64,000 nucleotides of DNA from Eutreptiella sp. 'Long Island Sound 2002' (taxonomy: Eukaryota; Euglenozoa; Euglenophyceae; Eutreptiales; Eutreptiaceae): NCBI GenBank assembly GCA_964036045.1, contig OZ038394.1, forward strand, positions 2,839,899-2,903,898, in the 5' to 3' direction. The notes below the pieces were generated by a model that was not told the origin of the DNA, did not search any database, and saw only the letters and a program-made list of their open reading frames with translations. Both the position numbers and the translations under genes were made by a program. Below are positions 11,665 to 24,010 of the stretch, piece by piece. The first letter of the stretch is position 1. Each line of letters opens with the position of its first letter.

Positions 11665-11895
11665 GGTGGGGTAGGGTAATCTATGCATATGAGAATGGTT
11701 GAGAGAGACCCTTGGGAGTAGAACAGGGTTGGTGATAGGGGTGGCCTCCTCCCCCGAACTTGGTGGCACAACAACGTTAGTGTCAAGGGGTGGGGTAGGG
11801 TAATGAACAACGTGTGGAAAGAAGAGAAGACAGGTTTTGGAGTAGAAAAAGGTCGGTGATAGGGGCGGCCTCCTCCCCCAAAACTTGGCGTGTGT
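11665..11895 (+). repeat. Imperfect tandem duplication (~115-125 bp unit)
   Basis: Both units begin 'gtggggtagggtaat' (11665 and about 11790) and end with 'ggtgatagggg(t/c)ggcctcctccccc.aacttgg'. They are separated by 'tggcacaacaacgttagtgtcaagg'. Confidence 0.6.
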
Positions 11896-12235
11896 GGTGT
11901 TCAAACGTATTTTCATATTGCCACGGATATACGTTGTGACACATCCGCAATTAGGATAAACTGTGCATTGTTGTGGACAATGTGTGTTGCTTGGGATGAG
12001 GGTGTCCATGCCATTCCACATTGTGTTGCAAGTGGGGAATCAAGAATACCCAGCGCCCATCCAGAGTTGTAAAAAAAAACACCAGCGATGTCCAAATGAC
12101 AATCACGAATAAACGGTACCCATTGAGGGTTGTGAAAAGATAAACAGGGATGTCCATCATTCAGGATATGCGGAAGGGGTCAGAAATGACGGCGTGGACC
12201 TTGAGTTTGGAATACATGCAGTTGAGTACTCTCAG

Positions 12236-13064
12236 CTGATGGTGGCAGCGGCGACATTGAACAGGTGCTCACAACATGGTTTGAGTTGGATTCTTGGGGT
12301 TACTCACCAGCTGGGTCGCCGCATCGTGCGCGGCGAAACATCCGTAACGAGGAAGCCGCAGAGTGCACCGTCGTGTGTGAGAATCTTGTGCTTCATCTGT
12401 TGCAGGGCCTGAGGGTAGTGAGCAAGCCAACTTTGCTACAGAGGTTGGACACCAAACTGGATCTGCTACTGCAACTAGTCCAAGATGTCGCCGGCACAGC
12501 AAGTTCACTGCAAGCCAAAGATTTGTCAGAGGCTGAAGGGAGTTGGCCAAAGGACTGCGCTGCCATCAGTGCCACTACGCCGGCAAGACACTCTAGGAAG
12601 GCGCCGCAGGGCCCCAATACAACAGATTTTTGTAAGGCCGCCACCGCTCCCAAGGGACAAGCTGTACTGCAAATCTTGCCGACGCGACGACGGCTGCTGC
12701 AAATTTTCGTACGAGCGCTGCCAACAGCGCTAAACAAGGAGATACGGTCACAAGTTTTCGTGAGGGCTTTGCCAAAAGCGCCCAACAAGCAAGTTGTGGT
12801 TCAAGTTTTCGTGAGGGCGCTTCCGTGAGCGCTGGACAAGCCAATTTGCCTACGAATGTTCGTGACGGCGCTGCCGAAAGCGCCAAAGTGACTAGTCCTG
12901 CTCCCAGCTGTCGTAAGGGAGCTGCGGAGGGCGCCAGCGCGAGTGCTTCGAAGCGTGGCCGGCGAGCAGGGAAGGTTGTAAGGCAAAGAGAGGTAGCCCG
13001 AAGGCTGATCTGTTTGTTGGAGTCAGTGGCCACGCCGCCGAAGGCTAAGCGGCGCCACCAATAA
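12236..13064 (+). CDS. Unassigned coding-like region with frame changes and degenerate repeats
   Basis: A possible exon starts after 'gagtactctcag|' (12236), reading ADGGSGDIEQVLTTWFELDS, followed by a leucine-rich amphipathic stretch (KPTLLQRLDTKLDLLLQLVQ). From about 12640 a different frame becomes the best one. It holds diverged repeats (TSFREGFAKSAQQ, SSFREGASVSAGQ, NVRDGAAESAK) and ends in a basic tail (PPKAKRRHQ) with a stop at 13062-13064. Between them, two frames carry cysteine pairs: LRCHQCHYAGKTL near 12556-12594 and YCKSCRRDDGCC near 12666-12701. No single uninterrupted model explains all of this. Hidden introns or frameshifts in a decayed gene are both possible. Confidence 0.35.
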
Positions 13065-14294
13065 GGAGGCGCGCTAGGCTCAGCACAGTGCGCCAGGCCT
13101 TGGTCCAGGGACTTAAGGCGTGCAACAACAGCGCCTTGTTTTTCCACTGTGTTTGTACAAGCGCATTTCGCGCAGTTCTGTTGCTAAGGCACATTTATTA
13201 TTCAGAGCGCTTGAGCGCTATTGTGGTGCTGAAGCACCTATATTAAGCAGCAGGCGGAATCTAATTTAGATTTAGCCAGCATGAAAAGGCCATGTCACCA
13301 CTATGGGCTGGCCCGTGTGAACGTATATAAATATGTTCGTGGTTGCGAACCAATGTATGCCTTTGCTTTCTTTTTCTTTTGTTGGGCCCAGATTCATGGC
13401 AGCATTGGGCGCCATGGCCCAGCTGTGGAGCACCGTTCGGCTCACAAAGCACAAGAGCCTGTAGTACGAATTGTTTGTGCTAAGTGTGCCAGGGCTCAAG
13501 GTTCTAAGCTTTTCTTGTGTGTGGAGTGTTTTTTTTTTAAAAAAACAACACAAAACAGCAGGGAAAGTTAAAAGTCCACACGGTAGCTGATTTTTTACAA
13601 GGTTTTTTGTTGGTATTCCTTCTGTTGTTGTTTGTGGACAGATTTTTGTAGGGTGAGTCCCACATACCCCTGACTTTTGACAACAAAAGTAGGAGACGCA
13701 TAAATGCATTTCGCCCTATTTTTTTTTGCTTTGGAAACCGGTTTGCAAAACAAGTGGGCAGTAACTAGACTTGGGGTGGACGTAGCACATTTCACTTTGC
13801 ACCTCACTGACCACTTGTAGCGAGGGAGGGGCAACAAGGGGGGCGTAGACGAGCACCGGCACCGCCCCCCCCCCCCCCCGACCTGCCGTGAGCGCCGCGC
13901 AAACACCCGCAGGGCACTGCACCCGGCAAGGCACTAGTGGAGCACATCGCCACACACCAGCCCCGCGGCTAGGCAGCCTGTGCACCAGCCTTGGGGGTCC
14001 CACTAGCGACAAGCTAGTAGCACGGGCCCGGCGGCGCCAGCACTCTGGGGGACCACACATTAGGGGGGCGACATAGTGGGTAAGCGCCTGACATTAAGTT
14101 GCTCGAAGCACCTCGACCGGGGAGTGGCGAAATGGGGAAGCCGGGGAGGGACAAGGCTCCGAGCCCCGTGAACCCGGGGGACTCCGCTACCCGGCAAAAG
14201 GCGTGTTCCGAAGGGCCTCCCACTAGGCCCCGGAGGGAGCATATTACCTGGCCCGATAAGGTGGCCCCCGGAGGGTGAAAGGCATCTAGTACCC
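13065..14294. other. No supported gene; G/C-rich island at 13990-14290
   Basis: The stretch 13065-13860 shows nothing I can support. The stretch 13990-14290 is strongly G/C-rich, with many short self-complementary words (cccggggg, ccccggaggg, ctaggccc), directly next to the minisatellite. It resembles no RNA gene I know. Confidence 0.4.
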
Positions 14295-14845
14295 GAAACC
14301 TCAAACCTCAAACCTCAAACCTCAAAGAGTTCTAAAGAGTCCCAAAGAGCCCAAAGGTGCCAAAGGGTACCAAAGAGTGCCAAAAAGTGCCAAAGAGTGC
14401 CAAAGCGTGCCAATAAGTGCCCACGAGTGCCAAGGCGTGTCGAAGGGTGGTCAAAGGTGCCAAAGAGTGCCAAAGACTGCCAAAGAGTGCCAAACAGTAC
14501 CAAAGACTGCCAAAGAGTGCCAAAAGGTGCCAAGGGTGCCAAACAGTGGTGAAGAGTGCTAAAGGGTGCCAAACAGTGCCAAAGAGTGCCAAGAAGTGCC
14601 AGAGGGTGCCAAAGAGTACCAAAAAGTGCCAATGAGTGCCAAATAGTGCCAAAGGGCGTCAAAGAGGGCCAAAGGGCGCCAAAGAGTGCCAAAAAGTGCC
14701 AAGGAGTGCCAAACGATGCCAATGGGTGCCAAAGGGTGGGATGAAGTGTCAAAGAGGGCAAAAAGGTGCCAAAGGGTGCCAAAGGGTGCCAAAAGGTGCC
14801 AAAGGGTGGCGAAGAGTGCCAAAGGTTGCCAACGTGTACCAAAGT
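14295..14845 (+). repeat. 10-bp minisatellite (aaagagtgcc)n
   Basis: It starts with four copies of 'acctcaa' (about 14298-14325), then about 50 units of the 10-mer AAAGAGTGCC with variants (gggtgcc, ggtgcc, actgcc) up to about 14845. Because 10 is not a multiple of 3, the array encodes a 10-residue periodic peptide in any open frame (KSAKECQRVP-like on +, FGTLWHPLAL-like on -). These frames are by-products of the repeat, not evidence of a gene. Confidence 0.85.
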
Positions 14846-17800
14846 GCCATGCACAACAGATGATCGCAGGTAATCAATATGCCTTGTCCTATGCCCCGAG
14901 CAGCACCATATACTCGCATTAATACCCGTCCACTCGATTGTAATCGTTCTCCGTCACAATATTTTCCCATTCCATATACAGCGCAGCGAGACATCCTACT
15001 CTTTCTCCATTTGAGTGGCATGCAAAGTCTAATCTCACATTCCGCACTGCATTCAAATACAACAACGCCATACTTAATGAACAAAGCTTTGCTCCTTTTT
15101 GCGACAAACAGCCTACACTCTGCCCTTGTTGTCAAACTCCGTACCCACGGGATCCCATTTCTTACATCACGCATTGCACCTACCTATTTGCTATAACCCC
15201 CAAGAAACAAATCCTCTACATGCGATTGTCAAAACTCATGCGCTTCATTTAATTTTTTTTGCCACTCCCCTCTTTTACTACCCTTAGGACCCATAAGCAA
15301 AAAACACTGAGACTAGCGCTATGTCATACGTTCCCTCATTTCCGCTCTCTCTTCTGCACAACATCACCAAACAACGCAACTTCAAGATACAAGAAGATAT
15401 CTGATCTAGAAACCAAAAACCGAGCAATCCAATTCCATTTGTGATCATAGCCTTACACAATTTCAGGTTCCTACCATGCCCTTTGATGACCCAGCATGTA
15501 ATAATTTCTTGTGTATTGGCACCAAAGATGCGGAAGCTACAAACCTAGAAGCATCAAAATGGGGTGGTACCCAAGCCCTGTGCATAGCACAAAGTGGTTA
15601 CGGATATTGTTGTTGTTGTTGTTGTTACACCAAAATATACAGAAGAAACCATTTCACGCCCCCCCCCCCCCCCAGCAACTAGTTCGAGGGGACTGGTGCA
15701 GTTTGTTTGGGACCTGTCAAAAAGTTGCTGGTTTTTTATGGCATTCGGATGTTTGGGTTGTGGTTGTTGTTGTATGACACCACTCAACCCTTTCCACGTA
15801 AACTCACAATTGCGTGTGTTAAATGGCTTGTTGCCTCCCACAACCACTGTGGACACATATATCCGCCTACAGCCCCACCTCCAGTTGACCCGCCATCTTA
15901 CAGGAGGAACTTTTCAAGGACCTCGGTGCATAAGTCCATCTAATTCTTCAAGAATTTTTATATTTGGTTTCTAAGCCTTCAGGAATTTTCCTTTTTAGCT
16001 CCTAACTCTAATTTGCAGGAAACTTTCATCAAAACCCAAGGTTCAGGAATTTTTTCATGGCCCCAACGCATTGGGCATCTTCATGCCTCGCAACAGTTGC
16101 TGCATTCTGTGGGTCCTCAAGCCTAAAGATGCCGATGAGGAAGGGTTTCAGCGACAGTTTTTGCATGCTTGGCTGACAGGGGTCCTATCTGTTTGGCCCT
16201 TGTTCTGCTCCCTGTGAAGGTGGTGCATGTGTTTGACCCTAGCACCACTATCTCTCAAACCCCGGAAGGGGGGGGGGGCTGGGGGGGGGGGGTCACATAT
16301 AAGGACCAGGCCCGGCTGCCACCCCGTGCACGTCACATACCACGTCCTCTTACACCAGCTCAGTAACCCTTTCGCAATCTGATGCAAAGAAAGCAAGGTA
16401 CAAAGCCTCATGGCAAAACACAGTTTTCTGCCAGAACAGCCTTCAGCTTTACTGACATAGCCGGCCTGCCATATGTACATTCCCTGTAAGCTGCTGCCAA
16501 TCCGATGAAAGCTCAAATATGTTAGGGTGGAGACACCCTCATGTGGATGTAGTTTGCCACTCAGTCACTGCCATGCCAACCAGGGGTCATTCGTGAGACC
16601 TCCCTGAAGGGCAGTTGCTGCTGCACCCTTATGGAGGTTGCTCTGTAGTCTGCAGTGGCAATCCAACAGTCACACCCAGGCACGCATAAAAGTGTGCTCA
16701 CAGACGCACACATACACAAACACACATTGGACCTGACATACAGCACTGGCCAAAGTGGGAGCTGATTGTACAGCATAGGTCAAGCCTCAACTGAACGCAA
16801 CGCACACACACATGTGCACCAAAAAGCATGCACGCACTGATTGCCCAGTAAAGTTGAAAATGTAAAGTTGAAAGACACCATGCATGACCTTCAGAAATGG
16901 CCATAGCAGCCATACAACCCCAGTGTTGGAAAGGACATCATCTTCATGCCCACAGAATGCCCCAGGACCTTCCGTGCACACTTCCATGTGGCAGGGAAGA
17001 GAGAGCTCAGAGTTGAGGCACCAATTAGGGGTCACAGGTGAAATATGGGAATGGGCTGCTGGATTCTGGTGTCCTGGGCTCAAGGCACCACAGCTGCTTG
17101 GGGCTCCTGGCACAACGTTGCTTGCTTGTTTGCAGACCAAAGACAATCTCCAAAATTCTGACTGCATCTCACGGTGAAGAGGGGTTTGGGGTGCTCTGCA
17201 AATCTGACATGGCTAAAGGGCCCCAAGTTGATGGCTCTCGCCACTACAACATTCTTTCGGGTTAGGATATCAGCAGAAAGCCTTTCAAGTTTGCTTGCTT
17301 CAGTGATTCATTCATTCATTCGTTGTGTGGCAGCTTAGGCCCCTGCTTGGGACTGAGTTCAGGAGTGTAAACAGGAGTGTAAACAGCTTTAGTGGTGATG
17401 GCAGGCCAAACAAACCAAGCCCTTCCCCAGGTCCTCAGCAGCATTGCGACATTTTTAAACCCTCCCCAACCTCTCCATTCAGGATTCCTGGTCTGCTGCT
17501 TGCTCGAGGTTATCTGCTGTTCTGCCAATGCATCCTCCACCAAGGGATAGGATGTGCTATGCACACACCATTGCAGTCTCCAGCATTTGTGCTGGTCCTT
17601 GGTATGCAAAACCTTTGGTCAAGGCTACACCCATGGAGAGGGATGAATGAAAAGCTGCCCCCCCCCCCCCCCAAAAGAGGTGGGAATGGCCCAAAAAATG
17701 GAGTGCACCTGGATGACAAGAATGCAGGTCCTGGCTTCCCTGCACTCTTCCCCCTGGGCACAGAAGCTTGCCCATCCAATGCCACCCATGCATGACTCTG

Positions 17801-19639
17801 GCCTCATGCTGGCACCAACAAAGCAAACAAGCCTCGTCGAATTTGGTCAGCCCTTCATCTCACTTCCCCGTACTACATTCGCTACTGGGCTTTCAGTGGC
17901 AGGAATCAGAATTCAAACTCTTCCAGCAACAGACAAGGTTGTTTATGGGGCCCAACCGAAATGTCTACTTCCATCTCAAAGTAGAAGGCATGATAAAATG
18001 CTGAAGAATAAAGACTTACTGAAATCAACGAGGATACAGAGGCTCTTTATCTGCAAGGGGCAAGCTGCCACAATACAAAAAACCCATTCACTTGCAGAAA
18101 AGAGCAGATCATCCTCTCATACATTCACCTGGATCCATGGACCAGGTTGAATCTCCTGTGATTGGAACACCATGGAAATTGCCCAACATGAAAACTCTTG
18201 CACTGAGCACCTAATGCTCCTCCATCAAGCACAATCTGGAGGACAGGGGATGGACAGCTGGGATGTAACAAAAAAATTGCAACATGCTGGAGCCTACATG
18301 CTGCTCACTGTTTCTGCCTGGAGATTAAGGCGGGTGATGTGATCAATGAACGTTGTGCAAGCCCCCCCCCCCCCCCCAACCACCAGCCCGGCCAACCAGA
18401 GAAAATGACTGACTGAGGGTACCAAGGGGCTAGGGACAGATCAAATCCAACCAGGCAGCAGAGACATTGGCACTCCAAAGGGTTCTCAGAGGCTTTCTGG
18501 TGTTCTTTCTGCACTGCAAGCATCAAATGTTCGTCTTCTGTGGTTGTTACAGACACTTTTTGCTGCGAGGGGCTATAGAACAGGTTGGTTCAAGCTTCAT
18601 ATGCGTGTGCAAAGCGGGGCTACAGGGTAAAACCTACTTCAGAGAGTCGGTATGAACAGCAATGCAGCAGAGCGGCTAGCAAAAAAGCTGTAAGTTGAAT
18701 CAGCACAGTGTTACCAGTGGGGCAATTGGTTGTGTTGCACAAGGCAGGGGGCGAAAGTGAGAAATCAAATAATAAAAACTGGACATTGTATGACACTGGG
18801 AAATGCAAGGGGACCTGCCACTGTTCCCGGTCACTAAGACCATCACTGCTGTCGAATACAAAATTTGCACATGATAATTGAAGAGAGGACTGAACACTGA
18901 GCAGAAAACTTGGTGTTGTGTGTGCTGCATGCACAATGTCTGGACACTGCGTGCAAATTTGGGGGGACTACTTGGAATTGGAGATAGTAGCAATACTCCT
19001 GTTAAGGGAGCTCAAGAAATGAAATAGCTATGATTGTGATTCCATACTACATCCGAATTTGAGGGTTTGCATGAAATTGGACCAGCTCTGCATCCCTTTC
19101 CATTGCAATGCCTACCGTGCAACTTCCACGGACATCCAAATCCACTTGTGCTGGGACACACCCTTTTGTACATCTGTGTCTCCATGATTTACACTTGCAA
19201 CTATTCTTTTTTTTGTGTTCCGGCGCTAGGCGTGTGCAGCAGCCCCTCAGAGGGTCCACAGCCACGAGCGCGCATGGACAGTGGGTCCAGAACCATGTAC
19301 AGCCTCCATCTTGGGACCTGTAGTTTCACATGTGTGAGGTGTGTCCCCAAGAAGGACACTAAGACTTGGGTGTAGACCGTCACATCTAGTAGCTGTGGCT
19401 ACCACGATCCTGGTTGAACAACCTGGATCAACACTACATTCATGAGAGTCCATTGCCTGCTTGCAACTGCTGTGCGTCATCGTTGTTGCCACCTTGACAC
19501 CAGATTGAAAAACCCTAGGTCGTTCCACTAGTAGCCAGAGTCAAGAGTGCTACATGTAACGTGTGCCTACAATCGCTACTATGCCATCTACATTTGCGCT
19601 ATGTGTCAGGGCGGGGACACATGTGTGATCTAGATCATG
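14846..19639. other. No supported gene; long intergenic stretch
   Basis: No splice-supported exon was found in 4.8 kb. 14870-15470 is A/T-richer and strikingly poor in G on the + strand. (TTG)n lies at 15607-15624 and C tracts at 15660, 17659 and 18361. The rest is ordinary unique sequence, with short CA runs at 16705-16730 and 16803-16812. Confidence 0.4.
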
Positions 19640-21557
19640 CTAGACACATTCTAGCATGTTTGGAGCGCACTGCGAAGAGAGATACGCCGCCAGCCTGTTG
19701 CATATGAGTTGGTGGCAAAACTGCCGTCCGGGTGGGGTTGTGTCCTATCAGCTGGATGTAGCACGGCCACTTTGGCCTGCCCACACGACGCCGTAACCTC
19801 CTAGGTGATGGGTTGCGTGCCCGTTTCCCCTTCTTTGACATGCGGAGGACCGCATGATGTGCCGCCTCCAGGAGGCTCCGTGTTGCTAACCAATGCTCAC
19901 GCAAGAACTCGCCACTAGTGGACTGGATGCGACAGTGAGAGGCGTGCCGCTCAGCGCGGAGGAAGGCATGAGTGGATCGTTGATACATCTGAGACGCCTC
20001 GTGTATGTATGTATCAATCATGAGTCTCTAGCGCGGAGGTAGTAGTGCAGCATTGCCGCCCACATCTCAAAGCGTTGGAACGCAATCTGCAGGTTGTGCA
20101 ATGCCAAGTTGCCGCGGGATGATATCTGCCACCTGTGGTCATCACAGTAGCCGGTTGCATGGGGGGCCCATCAAGCGAAGGACGTGCACATGTAGTGTAG
20201 GTGCCCATGTGCCAGCAATGGGACCTATGGCCTATGGTGGGCAATATTGTGCAAGGTAGCACCTGCCGACGTGCTCATGATGCGCGCAAGTAGCTCCCCA
20301 TAGCAAGGAAATGGTCTGGCAGCGAATCACAAAGGACCGGGTAGAGGTGCACCATCCCCAACGTGCCTGTAGCAATCACTATGCGAGGGCTCTATGAGCA
20401 CGCTCCTTGGATCACGCAATGATGCAGCCCTGACCATTTCCGACGGTTGTGAGACACATATCTAGCTTCCACGGTTTGATAAAGCTGCGGGTATTGATGG
20501 TGGACGTGGGCCAGGGGCTGAATCCATGTCCCAAACACCTGTATGCATTCTTCGGTCTCACCCATTTCTTGCAACATCTACTCGGTATAACATAGAGTGC
20601 ACTCAGTCAGGGACTTCTCCCAAAGTGGGCTACATCCCAACCATTGCACATCGCCCCACGTCCATTGGAGCCACAACCGGCGCCACAATCAACGGCGTGT
20701 ACCCTGTTGGGATATTGCCTGCGTCTTGCTTGGTCCATCAGGATTGTTGGACTGCATAACCCCTCCCGTCCACCGATCCCCGGCTGTGGGGAGCTGTGAC
20801 TGGAGGAGCCGGCCGTCCTCAGAGTCCTCCGAGTCGTACAGGTTTGGTCCGCACGGTGGCATCGTAGTGGGGCCATGGTCACCATTGCGAGGGCCCCGAG
20901 GGATTGTAGCAGGGTGGCATACATTAGCAATGGCGTCTAAGTGCGCAGTATGGGCTAGGACAGTGGTGCTGGCAATCGATCGCTCTGAGTGTGTAGCATA
21001 TGCTGGAAGGATGTCACAAAATGCTACCGGTACGCCCAAACGATTTGGTGGAGGCCAAGGCCTCCTTGCTTGGGCGGCGTGGAGACACGGCAGGCCCTTG
21101 TGGCCCCCTGCCTAATTGGGTGACATCAATGCAGTCAACGGGGTCTTCATGCGTTGGAGGAGGATTTTGCACAGCACTTGGTACATGCAGGAGGACACAA
21201 CGATTGGGCGGTAGTTGCCCGTGTCCGTGGGATCCCCTTTCTTGAAGAGCAAGGAGAGCCTCGTCTCCGCCCACTCCATCGGTAGCTAGCTGTCTTGTTA
21301 TGCATGACACAACATCACGGACAGGGGCCAATGTGCACATGGTGGGGCAATTGATGAGATGTGGTGGTACCCTATCGTGGTCTATCGCTTATGACTCGGG
21401 GACTTTGATGGTTGTTTGGAATTTGGACCACGTCGGCAGTGACACATCGATTTTGACTTGCTTGCGGAACATATGACCCACCATGTTAAAGGCAGCCGTC
21501 TAATCCCAACGGTGATTACCCGCATATCCTGCGATTTTTGAAGGGCAGATTTGGGTG

Positions 21558-21608
<51 letters not shown>

Positions 21609-22120
21609 GTCTCAAACGGGTGCAACATCCATGTAGCAAGCGTAGCGAAGAATTCCCGGGAGGCATGTACGGCACATTTTTGGAAGCGCCCAGTAGGTCT
21701 CTTTATGGCGGACGTGCTGCATATGTTCCCCCCATTCTTTCGGGGCCTAGTTGTGCATATCCTTGGCCAGGCGGGCCTACAGTACCTGTGCCTTGCTGTC
21801 TGGCTTTGGGGGCAGCTTCTGTCGTGCGCGCACGTATTGGTGCATTTCTTGTAGAATGATACAGGCCTCTGGAGACAGAGACCCGTGGTGTTGCCCTCCG
21901 ATTGGCCTTCGGACGCCTGTTGATGAGAACCATTGGAGCATGCTGCATTGTGGAGTGATTTGAACCGTTATCATCACCCGCGGCCTTGGTATGGACCGGA
22001 GCGTCCTGTGGGATGGAGCGGTACCATCGCATGAAGTGGGCGTGGAACCGCTGTAGGTCGCGGGGCTTCTAGTGTCAGATGGAGAGGGCATGTGGGTTTC
22101 GCGGCTGGGCCACAAGAAGT
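19640..22120 (-). mobile_element. Decayed LINE-type non-LTR retrotransposon
   Basis: On the minus strand, the frame at about 21290-21110 reads LSLLFKKGDPTDTGNYRPIV followed by VSSCMYQVLCKILLQRM. This is the classic N-terminal block of a LINE reverse transcriptase (..LlpKKGDp.d..NYRPIsl......k.l..il..Rl). Upstream pre-RT-like sequence lies at 22060-21700 (HFMRWYRSIPQDAP) and 21390-21290 (DRVPPHLINCPTM). The downstream half (20580-19640) carries frame fragments such as CIQVFGTWIQPLAHVHHQYP. Frames are broken by stops and shifts, so it is not functional. A (CT)n microsatellite interrupts it at 21557-21604. The outer borders are approximate, and no poly(A) tail or target duplication was found. 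Confidence 0.72.
21557..21604 (+). repeat. (GA)n microsatellite
   Basis: Uninterrupted GA dinucleotides inside the retrotransposon remnant. Confidence 0.95.
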
Positions 22121-22525
22121 AGGAAGTAGTGTAGTGCGGTGCATAATCAAGGCTGCAATTTACACTTGCAACTATTCATGCAAACATCCTTGGGCATCCT
22201 ATACAGCTTCACAACGCCACAACATCATCCATGAGAAAACAAAACAAGGTGCTAGCCAAGAAAGAGATTAAGATACGACACTGATCACCTTGCTACAATT
22301 GAAAAAGGAAGGTGTGAGTGTAAGTATCCATCCGATACCCCCACCTACTCACAAATGGAGCTGCTTGCTATTCCCCTCCACACCCTTTGTCAATCTTTGT
22401 GAATCTATCACAACCATCCCCAAAAATCTATGCAAAAAAATTCTTGCAACATGTGTTATGGCAAGACAATCTATAGCCTTTAGACCCTAAAGACTCGGCA
22501 TGGTAGGCAAAAAGCCTGGAACTAG

Positions 22526-23158
22526 GGCCAAGTTGTTGCACTGCGTGCGCATTGCGTGCATACTACGCACGCAGAGGCCGGGATGCTCACCCAAGAATAC
22601 CCGTCGCCTGTCTGGTAGCACGGCGAAGCAGCAAAGCCCACATGAGAACAACGAAACCGCCTTCAACTTGGTACTCCACGTCCCTATGAACAAATTGGGC
22701 AAGACGAGGCGCGTAAGAAATATCGTTTGTTGCTCTTTGAAGATCCCGCCCTCGAAGCTCAGCACCGGCAGGAGGTAGTGGTTGGTTTCGGGCGAAACTT
22801 GTCGTTGGGTTGCGATACTGTTGGACCCAGTGCTCGTTTCCGTGGTGTACATCATTGTTAAGATCCCGTGGGTACGACAGCTATCGCAATATTTGGAGGG
22901 GCAATGGGACTACCCTTCACAAATCTATTCGCATCTTGTTGTACCTCACCCAGTTTTGTATTTGGCGCCAGGTTCGCCACCCCTCGTATGGCCCTTGGCC
23001 CCATGTGCCCCATCATGTGTTGGTTGTTATCTTATGGGCTTTGTTGCTTTGCTGTGCTAGTAGACAGGTGGCAAGTGATCTTGGGTGAGTTTCCCGTCAC
23101 GCGCACGTAGTGCCCACGCAGTGTGCACGCAATGCCCACGCAGTGCAACAACTTGGCC
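22526..23158. mobile_element. Element with ~125-bp terminal inverted repeats
   Basis: The left end (GGCCAAGTTGTTGCACTGCG...) is matched in reverse complement by the right end. The inner part of the arms also pairs (left 'cacccaag...cgcctgtctggtagcacggcgaagcagcaaagccca', right the reverse complement of the same words with substitutions). The arms contain repeats of 'gcactgcgtgcgcattgcgtgc'. The 633-bp element has no convincing coding frame. No clear target duplication is visible at either border. Confidence 0.7.
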
Positions 23159-23309
23159 AAGGCTGAGTGGTCTAGCGAAGATGTTCAATGGACAGCAACA
23201 AACGACATTTCTTACTCAAGAGTATCACGGATCACGCCCGAAATCCCTGGACGAGGGGCCCCCGGGGTAGGAACTGTGGGTGCTTGGGTGGGCCAGAAGG
23301 CTGAATCTC

Positions 23310-24010
23310 CGCGCTGTGCACGCACGCGCGTGCCGCGTCAGGTGCTTCCCCAAGGGGCCAAAACTAGGCTTCGAGTATTTGCCGACATACAAAACTTTGC
23401 ACTGCGTGTGCATTGCGTGCGCACTGCGTGCGCGGCATTCCCCTTGTAAGGTACAACTATACACGGGGCATGCAAGATGCACACATGTTCAAGTGGCAAG
23501 TGCCACACTCAGATATATCACTAGGACGGTGGCCACACAATTGGCAACAAACACCATCATCATTTTCCTCCTCCTCAATGGTTGCATCCTCCTGTGCCCA
23601 CACAGACGAAGGCACATGAGGCCAAGGTTCATATTCTTGATACCTGGTCTGCCTGCAAATACAAACCTGGGTAAGGTGGAGCAAAATACACACAACATGG
23701 CTACATCACCCGTGCCTTCCCAGGGTCCCCACACTGGGGAGAAATCATTATGGCTACATCACCCCTGCCTTCTCGGGGTCCCCATAGCGGGGAGAGTTCA
23801 ATATGGGGGATGGAAAATGGGTAAAAAGGGGTGACAATTCAAATGTGCCACATCCCAAATGTATAGGAAGCTAAAAACCCAGTATGGAACCAAAAACTTG
23901 TCAAAGGGGGCCAAAAGTAGGGTCCGAGTATTTGCCGACATCCAAAACTTCGCACTGCATGCGCACTGCGTGCACAGCATTCCCTAGGGTCTAGTAGCAG
24001 CCATGGCACC
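23310..24010. repeat. Derivatives of the long-TIR element family
   Basis: Two blocks (about 23345-23450 and 23905-23985) share 'gaggcatttgccgacat.caaaactt.gcactgc'-type sequence followed by GCACTGCGTGCGC repeats. Between them, 23530-23700 resembles the right arm of the element at 22526-23158 in reverse complement (gcacatgaggccaaggttcata...caaatacaaacctgggtaaggtgg). An imperfect pair 'atggctacatcacc..tgccttc.cggggtccccat.g.gggaga' lies at 23698-23793. I read this as nested or decayed copies. Confidence 0.5.

Noticed and set aside
14311-14845. CRISPR-like or coding repeat array
   Set aside because: There are no unique spacers; it is a head-to-tail 10-bp minisatellite. The periodic peptides follow from the unit length.
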